A DNA stretch of 33,652 nucleotides from positions 1 through 33,652 of the forward strand of contig JAFSKJ010000005.1 of the NCBI GenBank assembly GCA_017449025.1. The letters run 5' to 3'. Both the position numbers and the translations under genes were made by a program. Source of the stretch: Prevotella sp. (lineage in GTDB: Bacteria > Bacteroidota > Bacteroidia > Bacteroidales > Bacteroidaceae). Below are positions 31,628 to 33,652 of this stretch, one piece after another. Position 1 is the first letter of the stretch. Every line of letters begins with the position of its first letter. The notes under the pieces were generated by a model. That model saw only the letters and a list, made by a program, of their open reading frames with translations. It made no database searches and had not been told where the DNA came from.

Positions 31628-31641
31628 AAATGTAAGAAGCA

Positions 31642-32370
31642 ATGAAGATAGTAATCATCGACAACTACGACTCGTTCACGTACAATCTGAGTCACCTGGT
31701 GAAGGAACTGGGCGCGGAGGTCACCGTCCTGCGCAACGACCAGTTCGAGCTGCCGCAGCTCGAGCAGTTCAGTAAGATAATCCTCTCCCCCGGCCCGGGC
31801 ATCCCCTCGGAGGCGGGCCTGCTGCTCGACGTCATCCGCGAGTACGCCGGCCGCAAGCCCATCCTCGGCGTCTGCCTCGGCCATCAGGCCATCGGCGAGG
31901 CCTTCGGCGCCCGCCTCGAGAACCTCAGCGACGTGTTCCACGGCGTGGCCACCACGTGTCATTTAGTTACAGACCCCACCCCTGCCCCTCCCCTTGAAGG
32001 GAGGGGAGTCCCTGCGGAGTATCCCTCTGCCTCCCTTGAAGGGAGGGGAGTGGCTACCGCCCTGCCTGCCGCCAACTTCTGTGCAGCAGCTCCCCTCCCC
32101 TCAAGGGGAGGGGTCGGGGGTGGGGTCTGTAATCCCATCGACCCGCTCTTCTCCGGCCTCCCCGCCGACATCACCGTCGGCCGCTACCACTCGTGGGTGG
32201 TCTCACGCGAGGGACTCCCCGACTGCCTCGAAGTGACCGCCGTCTCGGACGAGGGCCAGATCATGGCCCTCCGCCACCGCCAGTTGAACGTGCGCGGCAT
32301 ACAGTTCCACCCCGAGAGCGTCCTGACGCCCGACGGACGGCGGATGCTGCAGAACTGGATGTTCCTTTAA
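31642..32370 (+). CDS. trpG: Anthranilate synthase component II (glutamine amidotransferase) with a 55-residue in-frame insertion
   Basis: 242 residues; the family is normally about 187-195. Class I amidotransferase features: IIDNYDSFTYNL, LSPGPGIPSEAG, GVCLGHQAIGEAFG with the nucleophile Cys, and the His/Glu pair in GIQFHPESVLTPDG. It releases ammonia from glutamine for TrpE. Residues about 110-164, encoded by 31967-32132, interrupt the fold between HGVATTCHLV and IDPLFSGLPADITVGRYHSW and consist of Pro/Leu/Gly/Arg-rich repeat translation (PAPPLEGRG, PSASLEGRG, PLPSRGGVGG). Subtracting them restores the usual length. The frame and all catalytic residues are preserved, so a functional protein with an extra surface loop is plausible. 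Confidence 0.94.
   Translation: MKIVIIDNYDSFTYNLSHLVKELGAEVTVLRNDQFELPQLEQFSKIILSPGPGIPSEAGLLLDVIREYAGRKPILGVCLGHQAIGEAFGARLENLSDVFHGVATTCHLVTDPTPAPPLEGRGVPAEYPSASLEGRGVATALPAANFCAAAPLPSRGGVGGGVCNPIDPLFSGLPADITVGRYHSWVVSREGLPDCLEVTAVSDEGQIMALRHRQLNVRGIQFHPESVLTPDGRRMLQNWMFL
31967..32132. repeat. 166-bp in-frame palindromic element in trpG
   Basis: The ends (31967-32008 and 32090-32132) are imperfect reverse complements over about 42 bp (outer core TTACAGACCCCACCCC, inner CCCCTCCCCTTGA), differing at about three sites and one indel. A third copy of the inner hairpin unit lies near 32030-32052. Each unit is a CCCTCCCCTT/AAGGGAGGGG-type hairpin. Confidence 0.9.
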
Positions 32371-32373
32371 CCT

Positions 32374-32413
32374 CGAAATATCGAAATACCGAAATATCGA
32401 AATACTGAAAAAA
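32374..32413 (+). repeat. 8-bp-phased CGAAATAT/C repeats before trpD
   Basis: Four units of CGAAATA followed by T or C start at 32374, 32382, 32390 and 32398, then decay into A-rich sequence. They fill most of the 54-nt gap to the trpD ATG. Confidence 0.85.
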
Positions 32414-32424
32414 AGAATAAGACA

Positions 32425-33486
32425 ATGGCACAGACAATGAAAGACATCCTCAACCGGATGCTCAACCACGAGGAACTATCCCGTGAAGAAATGAAAACCA
32501 TCCTGGTGGGCATCACTCAGAGTGAATACCCCACCGAGCAGATCACAGCCCTGCTCACCGCCCTGCAGATGCGTGGCGTCACGGTGGACGAGCTGCTCGG
32601 CTTCCGCGACGGCATCCTCGAGACCGGCGTGCCCGCCATCCTCAATGCCGACCGCTACATCGACGTCGTAGGCACCGGCGGCGACCGCAAGAACACTTTT
32701 AATATCTCGACTACGTCATGCTTCGTCATCGCCGGCGCCGGCTACAAAGTCGCCAAGCACGGCAACTACGCCGCCACCAGCGTCAGCGGCGCCTCCAACG
32801 TCATTCAGCACCACGGCATCCGCTTCACCGACGACATCGACCGCCTCAACCGCTCGCTCAACGAGGCTGGCATCGTCTACCTCCACGCACAGCTCTTCGC
32901 CCGCGCCATGAAGTTCGTCGGACCCATCCGCAAGGCCCTACAGTTCCCCACCATCTTCAACCTCCTCGGCCCCCTCGTCAACCCCAGCCAGCCCCAGTGC
33001 CAGCTACTCGGCGTGGCCAACCTCGACCAGATGCGCCTCTACCAGCAGGTCTACCAGCGCATCGGCATCGACTACGGCATCGTCAACTCCATCGACGGCT
33101 ACGACGAAATCTCCCTGACGGGCCCGTTCAAAGTCACCGTCGGCATCGCCCCCGCCGCCACCCCCGCCGCCACTGTTCCCGGCGCTTCTCCGTCGGGTTA
33201 CGAGCGCATCTTCAGCCCCAAGGACCTCGGCTTCGAAATCGCCAAGCCCGAAGAACTCGTCGGCGGCGCCACCGAAGAGGAGGCCGCAGCCATCTTCGAC
33301 GCCGTCCTCGAGAACCGCGCCCTCCCCGCCCAGAAGAACATCGTCCTCGCCAACGCCGCCTTCGGCATCCAAGTGCTGGAGAAGGGCGAGAAGAGCATCG
33401 AGGAGTGCATCGCCATCGCCCGCGAGAGCATCGATAGTGGCGCCGCCCTCCGCACCTTCAAGAAGTTCGTCGAACTGAACAGCTAA
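32425..33486 (+). CDS. trpD: Anthranilate phosphoribosyltransferase
   Basis: 353 residues. VVGTGGDRKNTFNISTTS is the PRPP-binding loop; KHGNYAATSVSGASNVI, GPIRKALQFPTIFNLLGPLVNP and DGYDEISLTG are further family motifs. It transfers the phosphoribosyl group of PRPP to anthranilate. Residues about 240-257 (IAPAATPAATVPGASPS) are low-complexity, encoded in part by a direct repeat of CCCGCCGCCAC, and make the protein slightly longer than relatives I know; they sit before the YERIFSPKDLGF segment. The DNA is visibly GC-rich with mostly C-ending codons. Confidence 0.96.
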   Translation: MAQTMKDILNRMLNHEELSREEMKTILVGITQSEYPTEQITALLTALQMRGVTVDELLGFRDGILETGVPAILNADRYIDVVGTGGDRKNTFNISTTSCFVIAGAGYKVAKHGNYAATSVSGASNVIQHHGIRFTDDIDRLNRSLNEAGIVYLHAQLFARAMKFVGPIRKALQFPTIFNLLGPLVNPSQPQCQLLGVANLDQMRLYQQVYQRIGIDYGIVNSIDGYDEISLTGPFKVTVGIAPAATPAATVPGASPSGYERIFSPKDLGFEIAKPEELVGGATEEEAAAIFDAVLENRALPAQKNIVLANAAFGIQVLEKGEKSIEECIAIARESIDSGAALRTFKKFVELNS

Positions 33487-33487
33487 T

Positions 33488-33535
33488 CGACATCTCGAAA
33501 TATCGAAATAACGAAATATCGAAAAAACGAAAAAA
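33488..33535 (+). repeat. 8-bp-phased repeats before trpC
   Basis: Units CGACATCT, CGAAATAT, CGAAATAA, CGAAATAT, CGAAAAAA and a last CGAAAAA start every 8 bp from 33488 and run into the trpC ATG at 33535. Confidence 0.85.
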
Positions 33536-33652
33536 TGCAAGACATCCTGCAACAAATCATCGCCCACAAGCGCGAGGAGCTGGCCGCCATCCGCGCCGTC
33601 TGTCCTCTATGCGGTGACAGTGTCGCCGGCCCCCCCCCCCCCCGCCGGGCCC
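33535..33652 (+). CDS. trpC: Indole-3-glycerol-phosphate synthase, N-terminal fragment (runs off the window)
   Basis: The visible start is MQDILQQIIAHKREELAAIR, which fits the N-terminus of TrpC proteins and the expected gene order. After about residue 22 the sequence reads VCPLCGDSVAG and then a 14-base C run (33630-33643) translated as Pro. That part does not resemble TrpC, so a further in-frame repeat element or an assembly error at the contig end is possible. The complete enzyme would close the indole ring to form indole-3-glycerol phosphate. Confidence 0.7.
   Translation, partial: MQDILQQIIAHKREELAAIRAVCPLCGDSVAGPPPPRRA

Noticed and set aside
32718-33437. Plus-strand frame of 239 codons within trpD
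   Set aside because: Arg/His/Pro-rich alternative frame of a GC-rich gene.

Overview
The window looks like a chromosomal contig from the order Bacteroidales, most likely a Prevotella-type organism. The signs are a large TonB-dependent receptor with an N-terminal carboxypeptidase-regulatory-like domain, a BspA-type leucine-rich-repeat protein, a receiver/PPDK-ATP-grasp protein typical of the phylum, the trp order B-E-G-D-C, and at least eight upstream regions with the Bacteroidetes -7 promoter element TAnnTTTG, several with a TTTG or TTG -33 box. Both ends of the window lie in repeat-like sequence, as often happens at assembly breaks. No rRNA, tRNA, CRISPR array or transposase was seen.

Layout. 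1-340: repeats and a terminator. 341-3658: TonB receptor (minus). 3794-7700: AAA-ATPase/PD-(D/E)XK protein, obgE and a tandem LytM/M23 protein, a compact minus-strand group in which obgE and the peptidase gene overlap. 7919-10279: BspA-like LRR protein whose two halves differ strongly in base composition, preceded by a long foldable leader. 10679-13667: hpt, adk, a DUF3990 protein, a partner of unknown function and a Fic protein, all minus, with 4-nt overlaps. 13789-16800 (+): receiver-like domains fused to a PPDK-type ATP-grasp. 16802-19543: glycine-zipper lipoprotein, second lipoprotein and RlpA-like protein. 19601-20935: gdhA. 21161-27517: a five-gene minus-strand run with three related Cache-type sensors (a kinase-like receptor lacking both the phospho-accepting His and the ATPase domain, a complete histidine kinase, and a SpoIIE-type phosphatase), a membrane protein and a GlsB/YeaQ-type protein. 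27535-28284: repeat-rich, gene-free. 28285-33652: trp operon with a leader-peptide attenuator, then trpB, trpE, trpG, trpD and the start of trpC.

The most unusual region is the trp operon. Palindromic repeat elements sit in frame inside trpE (twice) and trpG, and possibly trpC at the contig end. One copy forms a 35-bp perfect inverted repeat that brackets the trpE start codon. Short arrays of an 8-bp unit (consensus CGAAATAT) lead into the start codons of trpB, trpD and trpC. Upstream of the operon are a 21-bp-period array (also present at the other end of the window) and a cassette of six hairpins enclosed by a 25-bp imperfect inverted repeat. The other regions worth attention are the hpt-adk-DUF3990-Fic group and the three-sensor operon.
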